Source: Batillaria attramentaria (taxonomy: Eukaryota > Mollusca > Gastropoda > Batillariidae). Taken from it: a stretch of 64,000 nt of DNA. The notes beneath the pieces are model-generated. The model saw nothing but the letters and a program-made list of their open reading frames with translations, made no database searches and was not told where the DNA came from. Position 1 is the stretch's first letter, and each line of letters starts with the position of its first letter. The DNA is taken from the NCBI GenBank assembly GCA_018292915.2, contig JACVVK020000013.1, positions 3,266,001 to 3,330,000 of the forward strand. Direction: 5' to 3'. Below, one piece after another: positions 44,524-57,345 of the stretch. Both the position numbers and the translations under genes were made by a program.

Positions 44524-44689
44524 TGGGTGGGGATGGGTGTTTGGGAATATCACGTCCTTTTCCACCACGTAAGGATGATACCAAAGACGGGGCAACGAGA
44601 AAAAGGTCAACACAAATATTTGGCCCCAGCCGGGACTCGAACTCAAGACCCGAGCACTGAGAATCCAACGGCGTACCATTCGGCTCCCG
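44524..44689 (-). mobile_element. SINE-A with 13-bp TSD, in the putative 3' UTR
   Basis: CAAGACGACTGGG at 44511-44523 and 44690-44702. Inserted about 520 bases after the ankyrin-gene stop codon, antisense to the gene. Confidence 0.95.
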
Positions 44690-46026
44690 CAAGACGACTG
44701 GGAGATCAGGAGACACTAGCAAGCTTGAGCGTAGTCGACATCTTTGCCTCTCTGTGAGAAGGCAGGGTTGTTGACGCTATGACTTGTTTTTCCAGCCGGG
44801 CTTTGGCAAATCTTCAAGTGCTGATGACGCTGGATTTTTAAGAGGCTTCAAGCATTTGGAGACCTGTAAAGCTTTCCAAACCTTATTAATGTAACTTTGA
44901 GCGTGGAACTTCACCACTTGTAGACACAAATTGCTTTGTGCACTCCTTCATGCCTCGTTCATTTAAAACACCTCTGACTGGTTGACCTGTATGCCCCCAC
45001 GTGACAGTGCACTACACGCGACCAGCAGGACGAAGATCCTGTTCTTTGGTGCCTGTGGCTGTGTGTTTCCCACTTCACTCTCCTGGCTTCCAAACAAACG
45101 ACGAATTTACGTTTCTGGGTCTGTTTACTGTCTCTAGCAGAGTAGCCAGACAGCGGAACTCTTTCGGGTGTGTGTGTGTCTGTCTGGTTTGAAGATTGCA
45201 ATGAAAGACAGTTTAATGAAGGTCCAATGGGAAGGCAAGGGCGCACTTTTGGTGTGTGCTTGCGAACCGCCGGCTAGATTATGACCAAAAAAAAAAACCG
45301 GATTTGTTCAGGGGAGTTTGAAAACAGGACGGACACAAAGAGAGACGTTTCTGAAAGGCGGAAAGCGAAGCTGGATTTTAAATTAACGCCTTTGTTGTAG
45401 CGGGGGGAGAAAACGGAGAAATACTCCTGGTACAGGTTGCCATGTTATGCCTTGTGATATTCACACGTTCTGTGCGGACATGACCTTGTTTATCTGGGGG
45501 AAAGCTAGGTCCGCTGAACTAATTACAGTGACAAAAAATACTGTCGGGCACGAGACATAATACGTTGTGTTGTTTCCCTCACACAGTCTCTTGCAGCCGA
45601 GATGCCTCGGTGGTGGAATGTGACGCGCGAAGGGCTGTTCAGAGAGGATACTGGAGTGTTCTTATTCTTCTGGAGAACGTCCCTCCTACCCAATCCTCCA
45701 TGTCTTCGCAGAACCCTGGCTGAAATAAGAAGGAAGTTTTGTGACATTGATAACTCTTGCCTTCTCTGAGGCCTGTCAGTGTTACGGAGTACTCGGAATT
45801 TTTTTCTGTGCATGTAGCACGGAATATTTTCACATTTGGGGGGAAGACAAAGTCTGTTCTTCTTCGTCGTCGTTCACTAGATGGAGATGCCAGTCGCCCG
45901 CACGAATGCAGTTGTCCTCAGAAGATCCTCCAGGGTGTCATAGAGCTTGACCCTCAGCGGTACTGGTTCTGGCCATGTTTCTTGTCTGGGAGCTTCATGG
46001 AAAGTGTGTAAAACTCCCCTTCCTTC

Positions 46027-46032
46027 AATAAA
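46027..46032 (+). terminator. Candidate polyadenylation signal AATAAA
   Basis: A canonical hexamer about 2 kb after the stop codon of the ankyrin-repeat gene. Cleavage would fall near 46045-46055. Confidence 0.4.
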
Positions 46033-46049
46033 AGCAGTCACTTGATCTA

Positions 46050-46295
46050 CAGAGAGGAGATACGAAAGACGCAATTATCGGCTGGTTTATTAAGTTTATG
46101 GTTATGTGCACGGTGTTCTTCATTCAATCCATGATTTTCACGGTTTGATTAATAATTATTTAATATTAATTTTGTCGCGTACATATTGTCGGCACTTGAA
46201 AAAATACTTGTTAACATTTGCTGTTCGCGTCAACGGTAAGTTGCTGAATGAATTTTAAATCAGAATGCAGCCGAAGTTGTTGCCCCCCCCCCCTC

Positions 46296-46334
<39 letters not shown>

Positions 46335-46530
46335 GACCCCCCCCCCCCCCCTCTCCCACCCTTCCGAAAAAAGAAGAAAAGGAAAAGAAGAAAGAAATAA
46401 AGAAAGATTTTATTGCCGGCTTTGAGCCCTAGGAGCTTTTAAAACCATGATACAATCAAAATTACATCACCACGGGTTGCTATGTCAATATGTACACACG
46501 TTATAAACAATATCGCCCTCACTACACATT

Positions 46531-46574
<44 letters not shown>

Positions 46575-47690
46575 TAACCACCACCCTCATTAGAATGAGA
46601 ACCGAAACTTTGCGAACATGAACATTATAAACATAAACACTGAGGACAAAAACATTAAGAAAAAAGAAAGAGAAAGAAGAGAACTGAAAGAACATCTGCT
46701 CGAGAGGTCCAGTTTATTGATTGACTCTTGTTTGCGGACGTGACAGAAGTTAACGCTTAAAACCTCGAAAAGGTCAAAAACTGCTTGTATAAACATCGTA
46801 AATTTTCGTTGTTGCGTAAGACCTGTTATGTATTGCCATTGCGACAACACCGACACCACAACTTCCTCTGGCTGTCTGGATCTCCCCGACACCTTGCACT
46901 GTGCTGCGCGTCTCGTATCGATCTAACTGCATGTTTGTCATGGCAGAACCTTTCTCCACCCCCCCCCCCCCAGCCCAACCCTCGAGGCTGTTTGATAAGT
47001 CAACCACTCCAGCTGATGTTTCTGTGTCCAAATTGCGTGCAGACCACATAAGGACATTTTCTCGTGGAAGGCTACTGTCGGTCGTGTCGCAAGGATGGTG
47101 ATGAGGCAAGCTTCAATTGAAACAGGCCACTGCTGGCATTTCGTGAATATTCCCCCCTAGAACAAAACCATGTCGTGACAAGGCCGGGGGAAGAAAAAGA
47201 AGAAAAAGAAAAAGAACCCAAAATGAGAGGTGGGAGGGGGGTGGGGGGTAACCGACAGCGATCACATGCAGACAACAATTTGGGATTACGACTGTGTCAC
47301 GTGGTCCATTTCTTTGATATCCCGGCCTGCTGCTGCATTGCTCAGTAATTTAGGCCAAGATGCGACAAGTTAATTAACACTCAGCTCAAAGGTCGTATAC
47401 AGTCTGGAAAAAAAGGTCTTTGCTTGGCTTCTCTGAGCGTGGTTCCTAGATTGTTTCTGGCTTCATGTTTAAGCTGAGGGTGACATCTGTCACGTACACG
47501 TGCCTGGCGGGCTGGTAGCTGGAAGCTGGTCACGCAGAATCCGCTGACACAACGCAATGCATCATTCTCTGTTGCAATGGTTACGTGTCTACATCACTGA
47601 GGTGAATCGGAATGGAGGGGAAGCGAATGTGACATGACAGTTCTAACTTATTCTTGATAATTGGCGATTGGCAGAACGCTTGATTTCAAC
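46050..47690. other. Downstream intergenic sequence
   Basis: Contains (AC)n runs (46299-46331, 46533-46570), C runs and a probable minus retroelement 3' end near 46395-46440 (AAATAAAGAAAGATTTTATT). No gene recognised. Confidence 0.5.
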
Positions 47691-47699
47691 ATTGGTGTT

Positions 47700-48230
<531 letters not shown>

Positions 48231-48249
48231 GTGATAACCTAAAGGCGGG

Positions 48250-49767
48250 TTAATTTGCTGAGATAAGAGAAACAAACATCCGACCATTCTTTGAATGTCA
48301 CATGCTGCCTTTGTCCCCCAAATGGCCTACACTGATTTATTCGCTAAAAGAAATCAAAGAATACGATTGCTTTTATTTAGTTAAGGCGAGATTGCTTCCC
48401 GCTACAAAAACAGAAGCCTGTTTTCTAACTTTGACCATTTTCATTCACAAACTTGTCCAGGAAATATTGTCCACACAAACAATCTGTCCAAAATAGCACG
48501 GCAAACTAAACACAGACACAAAACTAATTGCGGCGTGGTCCTTTGGCATTTGCACACTGACGACGTAAGGATACAATTTCTGAGGGAGGTTTATTTGGGA
48601 CAGAGCAGTGACGAGAAGAAAATGGAGTAGGTGGGGGGGGGGGGGGAGGGAGGGAGACGTTAACCCTACGGTATTTGTGTATTTTTTTTTTAAAGAAATA
48701 GGGACGTTGCGGGGAGATAAAGAAAGAGGGAGGCAAGGGTTAGGGTTTTGAACTTGTTGACTGAAACCTTAGAGATTAAAATTTTGGGTGATGTCGGCCA
48801 GCTGCTGTGCATTTTTGTTTTTTTCGGGGTGAATGGGTGGGTGTGTACCGGGCTTGTCGTCGATTTGTCTTGCACGTAAGTAATTTCAAAGACTAAGAAA
48901 AAAAAAGTCCGTACAAACTTTCACCCTGCTGAGGTTACAGCTCATAACCTTGGGATCGAAAATGTGACGCTCAACCATTTGAGCCATTCTACGCTCAATA
49001 TATCAACAGCCCCCCCCCCCTCCTTCCCCACCAGCCACTCCTCCCACCCCTAACCCACACACACACCCACACATCCCACCCCTAAAAAAAAATCAGGAAG
49101 GAGGAACAAGACATCCAAAGCATAGGGACGCAATTTTAAGATAGCTGGAGCAATTACCTGAATCATGTCGTGTCTCACTAACCATCTTATCTCTGGATTT
49201 GTTGAATTGCATCAGATAGCTGAATCACAATCTGCATCAACTGAAAGGCGTACTGCACACGTCAGGGACATGATAGTGAACGTGTTACCGAGTTTAAAAC
49301 TGGGCAGTTCCCAGACGGGAAAAGTGTGGCCTGTGTCAGAATCGTGTCATATACATTGAACGCGAACGTGTGTGCACATGCATCATGTTTACATAACTTT
49401 ACATTGAGTTGTCAGTCCTTTTGATCTTTTCTCCTTGCCATTGGTTTCTCTGTTGTTTGTCCGTTTTGTTGTTGTTGTTGTTGTCTCTTTTCTGGTGTCT
49501 GTTAAATTTTACATATTTGAGAGGACACTGCAGACGGAATCGTTGCATTATGAACTGTTAATGAAATGTTAATCTGGCATAATTATAAACTCGTTATATT
49601 GGTGTATCAGCAATACATCTGTTTATAAACTTGTACATGGTCTACTGGTCATCATTGTCTTTTTCACTTGAATGTTTCCGTATGTACATAATGAAACACG
49701 TTTTAAGCCTGTTGTGGTTGGTTTAAGTTTATAAAGGAAGTTTGTAAAGTATACGTGTAAGACTTAC

Positions 49768-49773
<6 letters not shown>
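48250..49773. other. Intergenic sequence
   Basis: No gene recognised. A weak tRNA-like SINE head may lie on the minus strand at about 48905-48998 (GGCTCAAATGGTTGAGCG). Confidence 0.45.
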
Positions 49774-50017
<244 letters not shown>

Positions 50018-50265
50018 CTTTATTTAAATGAAATCCTATTGTACAGTATGTCCATGCAATTAAAAGTATTAACTATTGTTATCCTTTTGGCTGACATTTA
50101 AAGTTGTCGTCGCGTGATTGCCTGACTGTGATTCGAGGATAGTTGTTGTTTCTGTCTTTCTGCGAGATGTTTGATAACTTATAAATGCATTCATCCGCAT
50201 ACTTCTTTTTTTTTTTTTTTTTTTTTTTCCTTAGTATGACACCCGTCTTTCAAAATGATCACAAG

Positions 50266-51240
50266 CTATGTTTCAGACACTAACTGTCCACGTGACAGGT
50301 AAACTCACTTCACTGTCTATGGTGTACGGACAACCTTACGGCCAGTAACTGTCCGCCTGATCACGTGATAAACTAACTTCACTGTCTATGGTGTACGGAC
50401 AACCTTTCAGCCAATAACTGTCCACATGATCACGTGATAAACTCCCGTTACTGTCCACGGTGTACGGGTTACGTGTTAGCCACTAACTGCCCGCATGATC
50501 TCGCGATAACTCCCTTCACTGTCTACGGTCTACCTTTCAGCCAATACCTGTCCGCATGATGAAATGATAAATTAACTTCGATGTGTATGGTGTACGGGCG
50601 ACCTTTCAGCCAATACCTGTCCGCATGATCACACGATAAACTCCCTTCACTGTCGATGGCATGCGGGTTACGTGTTAGCCACTAACTGTCCACTTTGTGA
50701 CATAATAAAATCCCTTCACTGTCTATGGTACACGGGTTAGGGGTTAGCCACTAACTGCCCACATGGTGACATGATAAACTCCCTTCACTGTCTATGGTAT
50801 ACGGATTACGTGTTAGCCACTAACTGTCCACTTTGTGACATAATAAAATCCCTTCACTGTCTATGGTACACGGGTTACGTGTTAGCCACTGTCTGCCCAC
50901 ATGGTGACATGATAAACTCCCTTCACTGTCTATGGTATACGGATTACGTGTTAGCCACTAACTGTCCACTTTGTGACATAATAAAATCCCTTCGCTGTCT
51001 ATGGTACACGGGTTAGGGGTTAGCCACTGACTGCCCACATGGTGACATGATAAACTCCCTTCACTGTCTATGGTATACGGATTACGTGTTAGCCACTAAC
51101 TGTCCACTTTGTGACATAATAAACTCCCTTCACTGGCTATGGTATACGGGTTACGTGTTAGCCACCACCACATGGTGACATGATAAACTCCCTTCACTGT
51201 CTATAGCGTACGGCCGGCTACGTTTCAGCCGCTGACTGTT
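50266..51240. repeat. Minisatellite, 69-bp unit, about 14 units, dimeric in part
   Basis: Units carry CTTCACTGTCTATGGTRTAC and GTTAGCCACTAACTG at a spacing of 69 bases. From about 50690 to 51130 two versions alternate (CCACTTTGTGACATAATAAA and CCACATGGTGACATGATAAA), giving a 138-bp higher-order unit. Confidence 0.93.
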
Positions 51241-51683
51241 TCATGGGTTCAGAAAACAAAGTACAATATTCTTCGTGCACGTCAGTAGTTGTGTCAAAGG
51301 CCGTGTGGAATCCTCCGTGCCAGCGAAGACCTAGCTAGGAGCGTTATATGACTGTAAATAAGTAAATGTGGTTCGCCTCACGGACTGTCTTTGAATAATG
51401 GCACATTGCCTTTAGCAAGAACCTATAAAGAAGAGCTAGTCACGGACTGCTGTAGTGTGTCAGTGTTCGCCTGAGTGGCAAACTTTCCCGTTTTTGCCGA
51501 GCGAGTCAGTCCCGTTTCCTGTCAGTTATCGCGGTCCGAGAAATGCCGAGAATCGGTGTTAATCAGTCAAGCGTGACTGTCTGGGTGGCTAGTTTCACCA
51601 ACAATGGTGACAGAGGAGTGGTCACTCGCCATTATGCAAGACAGGCGGGCTTGTGACCTTCCCCAGGCTGTTCAGTTCACACT

Positions 51684-51864
51684 GGGGGAGCCGGGGGTCG
51701 CCGAATGGTACAGCGTTGGACGTTCAATGCTCGGGTCGTGGGTTCGAATCCCGGTTGGGGCCAAATACTTGTGCTGAAATTTTTTCTCGTTGCCCCGTCT
51801 TTGTCATCACACATACGTGGTGGTGGAAAAGGGCGTTAATGAAGTATCAAACACGCACCCCACC
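51684..51864 (+). mobile_element. SINE-A, diverged full-length copy
   Basis: Head and B box intact; body altered (GCTGAAATTTTTTCTCG; GGGCGTTAATGAAGTATC). Confidence 0.87.
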
Positions 51865-52647
51865 GTGACCCACGCCCTCGGGGTGGTTCTAATCAGTACC
51901 CAGGCGAACAGGAATCTGTAGTACGTGACCAGCTCTTCCTTACTGACTCAGTCTTGCCTTCAGACATAAACCTCCTCACTATCGTGTCACGAAATCGTTT
52001 CTAAACGGGCTGATTTCCATCTCCTGTTTCCGACGTCGTGCCCTGTAAGGTGCCGCTTTGGAATTGCTGAGTCATTGCGATCGGAAGGGCGTCTCACATC
52101 CGGGACTTGATTCGAAAGAAGAAAAATAACCGCTGGTCACGTGTGTTGCGTGTCTGCCTGTCTGTGAAGTTGTCTTCCTTTCCTGGCGACAGGCGACTGG
52201 GTCCCGTGAGCCATCGGGAATCCTCGGTGTTCTGAAGAGTTAGTTGCCCTTCTATTGCCTCGTAATTACTCTGTGGTTTATTTTGCTTTGCACGACTGGG
52301 CGCAAATCGGGAACATTTGCAATAATTACTTTTGCTGTGGTTAAAGTTAAGCCTGTACCTCGCTAGTTCAGCCAACCAATGGAGATGCTGTTTTCGGCAC
52401 TGAACGCACGTCAGCCGTGCTTTACAATGAATAAATAGCTGTCGGCAGGTTGATTTTGTTTCTGCAATGTTTTATCCACATTTTTGGCCATTGTTGTCAA
52501 CACTGTTTCACGAACATTCTGTGCAAAGCACGTGCTGTGTGTGTTCTTTGTTTCGCAAACTGCAAAGAAAAAAAGATATGTACATAATGTGCACGGTACA
52601 CATTGATCCCTGATAAATCATATCTAACAAATCTACGGTGTTTTTGT

Positions 52648-52650
<3 letters not shown>
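51865..52650. other. Intergenic sequence
   Basis: Single-copy-looking; no gene recognised. Confidence 0.45.

Positions 52651-52651
<1 letters not shown>

Positions 52652-52724
<73 letters not shown>
52652..52724. repeat. (GT)n microsatellite
   Basis: Perfect GT run. Confidence 0.95.
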
Positions 52725-52727
<3 letters not shown>

Positions 52728-52826
52728 TCTGTTATCTGTAATGACTGGAAATGAAACAAACGCTGATAATAATTTGATCTACCATTGTGTAGACCACAAC
52801 TACAATGGCAACATCATGTGAAGTAA

Positions 52827-52828
<2 letters not shown>

Positions 52829-52858
<30 letters not shown>

Positions 52859-52935
52859 CACACACACACACATCCCTCCCCCCAACACACACACACACAC
52901 ACAACACACACACACACACACACACACATCCCCCC

Positions 52936-53002
<67 letters not shown>
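52829..53002. repeat. (AC)n tract with periodic CATCCCYCC interruptions
   Basis: AC blocks separated by AACACAC and by CATCCCTCCCCCCAAC / CATCCCCCCAAC, so a larger unit has been duplicated. Confidence 0.93.
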
Positions 53003-53003
<1 letters not shown>

Positions 53004-53124
53004 AATGACATTGATAGTGACCTTGAAAATGACTCTTCACTCATTTGGCAGTGGCGGAAGCTGTACTGACAAATAGGTCAGTTTACTACCTTGCCATTGC
53101 TACGCCTAAATGAAAACTAAGAAG

Positions 53125-53126
<2 letters not shown>

Positions 53127-53175
<49 letters not shown>

Positions 53176-53223
53176 CACACACAACACACACACACACGCG
53201 CGCGCGCGCGCGCGCGCGCGCGC
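53127..53223. repeat. Composite (AC)n(GC)n tract
   Basis: AC with AACAC interruptions followed by about 26 bases of CG dinucleotides. Confidence 0.95.
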
Positions 53224-53438
53224 TTTCCGTCGACATATTCCCGGTTCCAAACGGTCCCGTCCAACCTGGCCGTCTGCCAAATGGGAAAGGAATGAATTAG
53301 CGAATCAGGGAGGATGATGATGAATCAGCTTGTACATCTAATGTCAGTAGGTTCGATTTCTTCATACTCAGGATTGGTAAACGCCCTTGGTTTATGATAC
53401 GCTGTGAGGTGCGGATACGTAGGCAAAAAACACACTAG

Positions 53439-53706
53439 CCGGCCCCCGTAGTGTAGTGGTTAGCACTTCGGACCATGGACCGGGAGACCCAGGTTCGAGT
53501 CCCAGCCGAGGCAAGCGGGATATTCCTACCTAGGTCGGCTCCTACCAAGACCTCCATAGCATCATCTTACCATCATCCTCATCTCCATCATCATGCCTAA
53601 AATAAATAAAAACATTGCCCCAGCTTCCGAGTCCTCCGTGGATTCCACCCATTACCAGGGAGGAAGACCACTGGAGCCGGCAAAGAGTTGTGGCAGAAAA
53701 AAAATC
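53439..53706 (+). mobile_element. SINE-D with internal deletion and 7-bp TSD
   Basis: Head nearly identical to 29529. The body jumps from GGTCGGCTCCTACC to AAGACCTCCATAGCATC, losing about 230 bases. Flanked by CACTAGC at 53432-53438 and 53707-53713. Confidence 0.88.
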
Positions 53707-53739
53707 CACTAGCTTGCTATTTACCCCGTTTTGCGAAAG

Positions 53740-54085
53740 TGCTAGTCTGTAGTGATTTTTGTTGTCATGAAAAAGCATGATTTTCGTGATTTTTGTGTTA
53801 TGCAGGTCTAGGTGCATGCCAGGCGGTCACAAAAAGAGGTAAGCTGCTAGTGAAGCTGGGACTTTTTGCACAGAGGTGGGACACAAGTGAGGCAAGCGTA
53901 TTTGTGTGAACTGCCTGCATTTGTGTGAAAGAGAAAGTAGACGTGCATTACTGCAGTGAGGCCCGAGCGGAAAGGAGACATTCAATTTTTTTTTAAACCG
54001 CTGTCAAGTACGTGCCTTTGAATGGTCTATTCATGGTAATAATTGTTTCTAGATTGAAGCATTTTTTAGGGGTGACTATGACGCC
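53740..54085 (+). repeat. Dispersed repeat G, + copy
   Basis: Matches 13066-13402 in reverse; includes TAGTGATTTTTGTTGTCATG and GGGGTGACTATGACGC. A third, partial copy is at 55015-55165. Confidence 0.75.
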
Positions 54086-54089
54086 TGAG

Positions 54090-55010
54090 GCTAATAGGGA
54101 ATCTACAGGCATTTTGAGGCCCTGTGTATTTGTGTCCGTCCTTCGCCCTGCATACGCTTTCGCTTACCCACCATACAGCGTATCACAAACCATGTTCGTT
54201 TACCCACCTTGATACTGCGCCACCACGGCCGTGACCGCGGCACCGCAGTTCTGCTGCTTCATCAACGCCGCCATAATCCTCCACGTCCACGTATGCCCTG
54301 GCAGATTATGTTTGGTGGTGCCCTAACGCTGTCTAATTATCCGCACACTTCGATTCTTTGGAGCGGAGACATTTTTGAGGAATTGCGGTAATTATAATCA
54401 GAGGGAAAAGGTTGAGCTGGCATCAAGGAGTTGACGAGTGTTTCGATCCTTGTGTGAGTGTGTCTGCTGTTCAAATATCAATACGTACTACAGGCGCACG
54501 GGCGTAAGCACACAAACTGACCGTCGGGTCATGTTTGGTGTTAGTTCGAGTAACCCACGAGTGATCGGGGAAGTCACATCCTGGGGATCCAAGCGAACAA
54601 ACGTTTTGGTGGCTACATCTTTTTGCGTGGTGGCTCAGCACAGGAAAACGTCAGGCTAATGTAAGAAAAATGGCAGCGCATCTAAGCCGTACGATGATGT
54701 TTACTAGCTGAGCTTGACTGAAGTTAGAATAGGATCCCCTATGGCACACGGCGAACCTCACCTTGCAGTGTTAGCGTTGGACATTTTCCACTGAGACACG
54801 TACGCACTGTAGCTTGTAGGGCTAAAGTGTATAGTTTCGTGGAGCGTTATTCAGCGTAAGTTGTGTCCTATCATTATATAAATATTGGTCCAGCCACCAC
54901 ATAGATATTAATGTAATGATTTTTTGTTTTCGTATGGTTGGATACATGACCCTCGATTACAGGAGAGGGACATCGTGACTAGTTTGGTGTTTACTTGGAG
55001 AACCCTGTTT
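54090..55010. other. Intergenic sequence
   Basis: CpG-containing around 54220-54300 (CACGGCCGTGACCGCGGC), but no promoter or exon pair could be argued. Confidence 0.4.
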
Positions 55011-55192
55011 GGCGAGTGTGCTAGTTTGCAATGATTTTTGTTGTCATGAAAACGCGTGATTTACGTGATTTTTGTACTTTGTAGCCCAAGATGCATGCCA
55101 GGGGGCCGCAACAAGAGGCAGGGTGCCAGTGTAACTGAGACTGTTTACGCTGGAGAACGGCGTTACGAACATAGATGTTTTAACGTACCTTG

Positions 55193-55304
55193 GGGTGGGT
55201 GGGTGCGGCATTTAACGTCTTTTTCCACCACATGTGGGTGATATCAAAGACGGGGCAACGATGAAAAGGCCAGCACAAATATTTGGCCCCAGCCGGGATA
55301 CGAA
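55193..55304 (-). mobile_element. SINE-A, 5'-truncated, with 13-bp TSD
   Basis: TTAACGTACCTTG at 55180-55192 and TTAACGTGCCTTG at 55305-55317. The head upstream of the B box is missing although the duplication is intact, so truncation occurred at insertion. Confidence 0.9.
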
Positions 55305-55376
55305 TTAACGTGCCTTGTGAAAGATTTATCTAAAAGGGACGATAAGTGCAACTCGCAACCCCACCCCACTCCCCCT

Positions 55377-55380
<4 letters not shown>

Positions 55381-55435
<55 letters not shown>

Positions 55436-55499
55436 TTCGATGATAGTTCAGGTGTGTGTGTGTGTGTGTACACACACACACCTGAACAATCATCGAAAT
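55381..55499. repeat. (AC)n followed by a near-perfect palindrome
   Basis: AC run (55381-55433), then a 66-base inverted repeat (55434-55499; ATTTCGATGATAGTTCAGG and its complement) whose centre is itself (GT)n/(AC)n. Confidence 0.92.
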
Positions 55500-56064
55500 G
55501 AAACCACAACACCACCACCACCACCACCAAAAAAAGTCAAAAAGCCGCTAACTTATTACCAAAGAAACTTTAAAACGTTTAATGACATTGAGGTGCATCA
55601 GTTGTAAAAAGTCGGAACAATTGCTTAAAACGCCAACAGCAACAACTGTTAAATGCTCGAGTATTCCCAATATTATTATCAATATTAGGTGCAATAAATG
55701 CATGATAAAGTCTTCACAAAAACCACGTTTTGCGGTGGTGACCCGTTCGCATTCGCGTCATGGATAATCCAACAGCCGGTAGACATGATTCCCAGCAACC
55801 GTGTAAACACACGGCTGCATTGACTGCAGATTGGATCCACGACACTTCCCTCCTGACCTCGTTTGGCCCTGCACGTGCCATCGGCTGTGAGGGAGACCAG
55901 AAGGGAGACAAGCAAGCGCTGGTCATGGCTTGCCTTCCAGCACTGCGGCGATGGGACCGCAGTTAATCCGAGGCGAAAAGCAAGGAAAGCTACAGGGAGA
56001 GCAAATATCCATGATTAAATGGATCGTGTATGAACGAAAACTGGCCTAGTTCGCTGAAGTACTG

Positions 56065-56331
56065 GGCCCGCATGTAAAAGTCGAGGTTAGGGATTTTAGC
56101 CCCGGGCTAAAGTCTAACCTCGAACTAAACTAGCTCTAGGGTAATTTTTTTTTTAATTTAAATCAGGAAGCGGGTCCATTCCAGCAAGGTGCCTATGTCG
56201 TTATAGAAGGATTTTTGTCTTTCTTTCTTCGCTTCCTTTTTTTTAAATTTTGTTTTGGGGTTTCTTTTGTCCTAGTCTGGGTTAGGCTCGTAGCCGTGGG
56301 TTAAATTAACCTCGAGTTTTACATACGGGCC
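56065..56331 (+). mobile_element. Harbinger-like MITE, copy 4
   Basis: GGCCCGCATGTA...TACATACGGGCC; flanks CTG (56062-56064) and CAG (56332-56334). Confidence 0.9.
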
Positions 56332-56714
56332 CAGGGATCAGAAAATTCGCTCTGCGGGGACAAACGGTAGGCGACTCGGAGAGAGAGAGAGAGGGGGGGG
56401 GGGGAGGGGGGGGGGGGCATGTAAGCGATTTCCCCTGGGGTACCGGCAACCCTCTCAGTGATTGCGAAATGGACCTTTCTGCAGGAATGTACCCTTAGGC
56501 ATGATGCAGCAGGGAAGGCAAATATCATATTTGTCCTGATTTATTTGTGCCTGGACCTCAGCACACATCGGGGCGCCACAGGAAGTGGGAAGCTTTGAAT
56601 TAAGGGTCCGACCGACAAGGACGCGATTCCGGTTAACGCTAGTTATCCGGGACAGCGGTTGAACTGTCTGTATGCTGCAGTGGTCAGATGAAAAGTGTCG
56701 GATGGGAGTGTCGG

Positions 56715-57345
56715 ATGGAGTTTTAACGTCCTTTTCCACCACGTATGGGTGATATCAAAGACGGGGCAACGAGAAAAAGGCCAGGGTCCGGATGTAAAAG
56801 TCGGGGTTAGAGAGTATAGCCCTGGGTTAGAGTCTAACCTCGAAATAAACTAGCACTAGCGTTAATTTTTTTTTTTTAACCAGGAAGCGGGCCCATTCCA
56901 CTACAGTGCCTAAGCCGTTAGAGAAGGATTTTTTTCCACCTTTCTTCGCTTCCTTTTTTTAAATTGAATTTTGTTTTGGGGGTTTCGTTTGTCCTAGTCT
57001 GATTTAGGCCCGTAGCCGTGGGTTGTATGTGGGTTCTCTTTATTTTAATTTTTTTAAATATATGTTGCATGTAGTTTGTTACCTTTCAGTTCTGTGTTCG
57101 TGTGATATGTAGTTCGTGTGTGTGTCAAGTGAGTTGATGTTATGTATGTAATTCAATTGATTCATGTACCCCTATCGGGGTCAGGAATAAACCAACTTGA
57201 CTTGACTTGACTTGACTTGAATTAACCTCGAGTTTTACATGCGGGCCCAGCACATATATTTGGCCCCGGCCAGCAAGGATTCGAACTCACGACCCAAGCA
57301 TTGAAAGTCTAACGCTCTACCATTCTGCTATCCCGCCCCCCCCCC
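56715..57345 (-). mobile_element. SINE-A split by a MITE insertion
   Basis: The 3' half lies at 56715-56784 and the 5' half at 57248-57345. Removing the MITE restores GGCCAGCACA as in other copies. Confidence 0.92.
56785..57247 (+). mobile_element. Harbinger-like MITE, copy 5, with nested retroelement tail
   Basis: GGTCCGGATGTA...TACATGCGGGCC, flanked by CAG at 56782-56784 and 57248-57250. At 57025-57219 it carries an insert of about 195 bases ending CCCCTATCGGGG, AGGAATAAACC and (ACTTG)n. Confidence 0.92.

Larger units (their letters stand above)
44003..46050 (+). other. Putative 3' UTR of the ankyrin-repeat gene
   Basis: This is mostly single-copy sequence after the stop codon, ending near AATAAA at 46027-46032, the first canonical poly(A) signal I found downstream. 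A minus-oriented SINE-A copy (44524-44689) sits inside it. The assignment is positional only, and no transcript evidence is available. Confidence 0.4.

Noticed and set aside
50771..51016. Open frame with a 23-residue peptide repeat
   Set aside because: Explained by the 69-bp period of the minisatellite; no start or splice context and the frame breaks outside the dimeric block.
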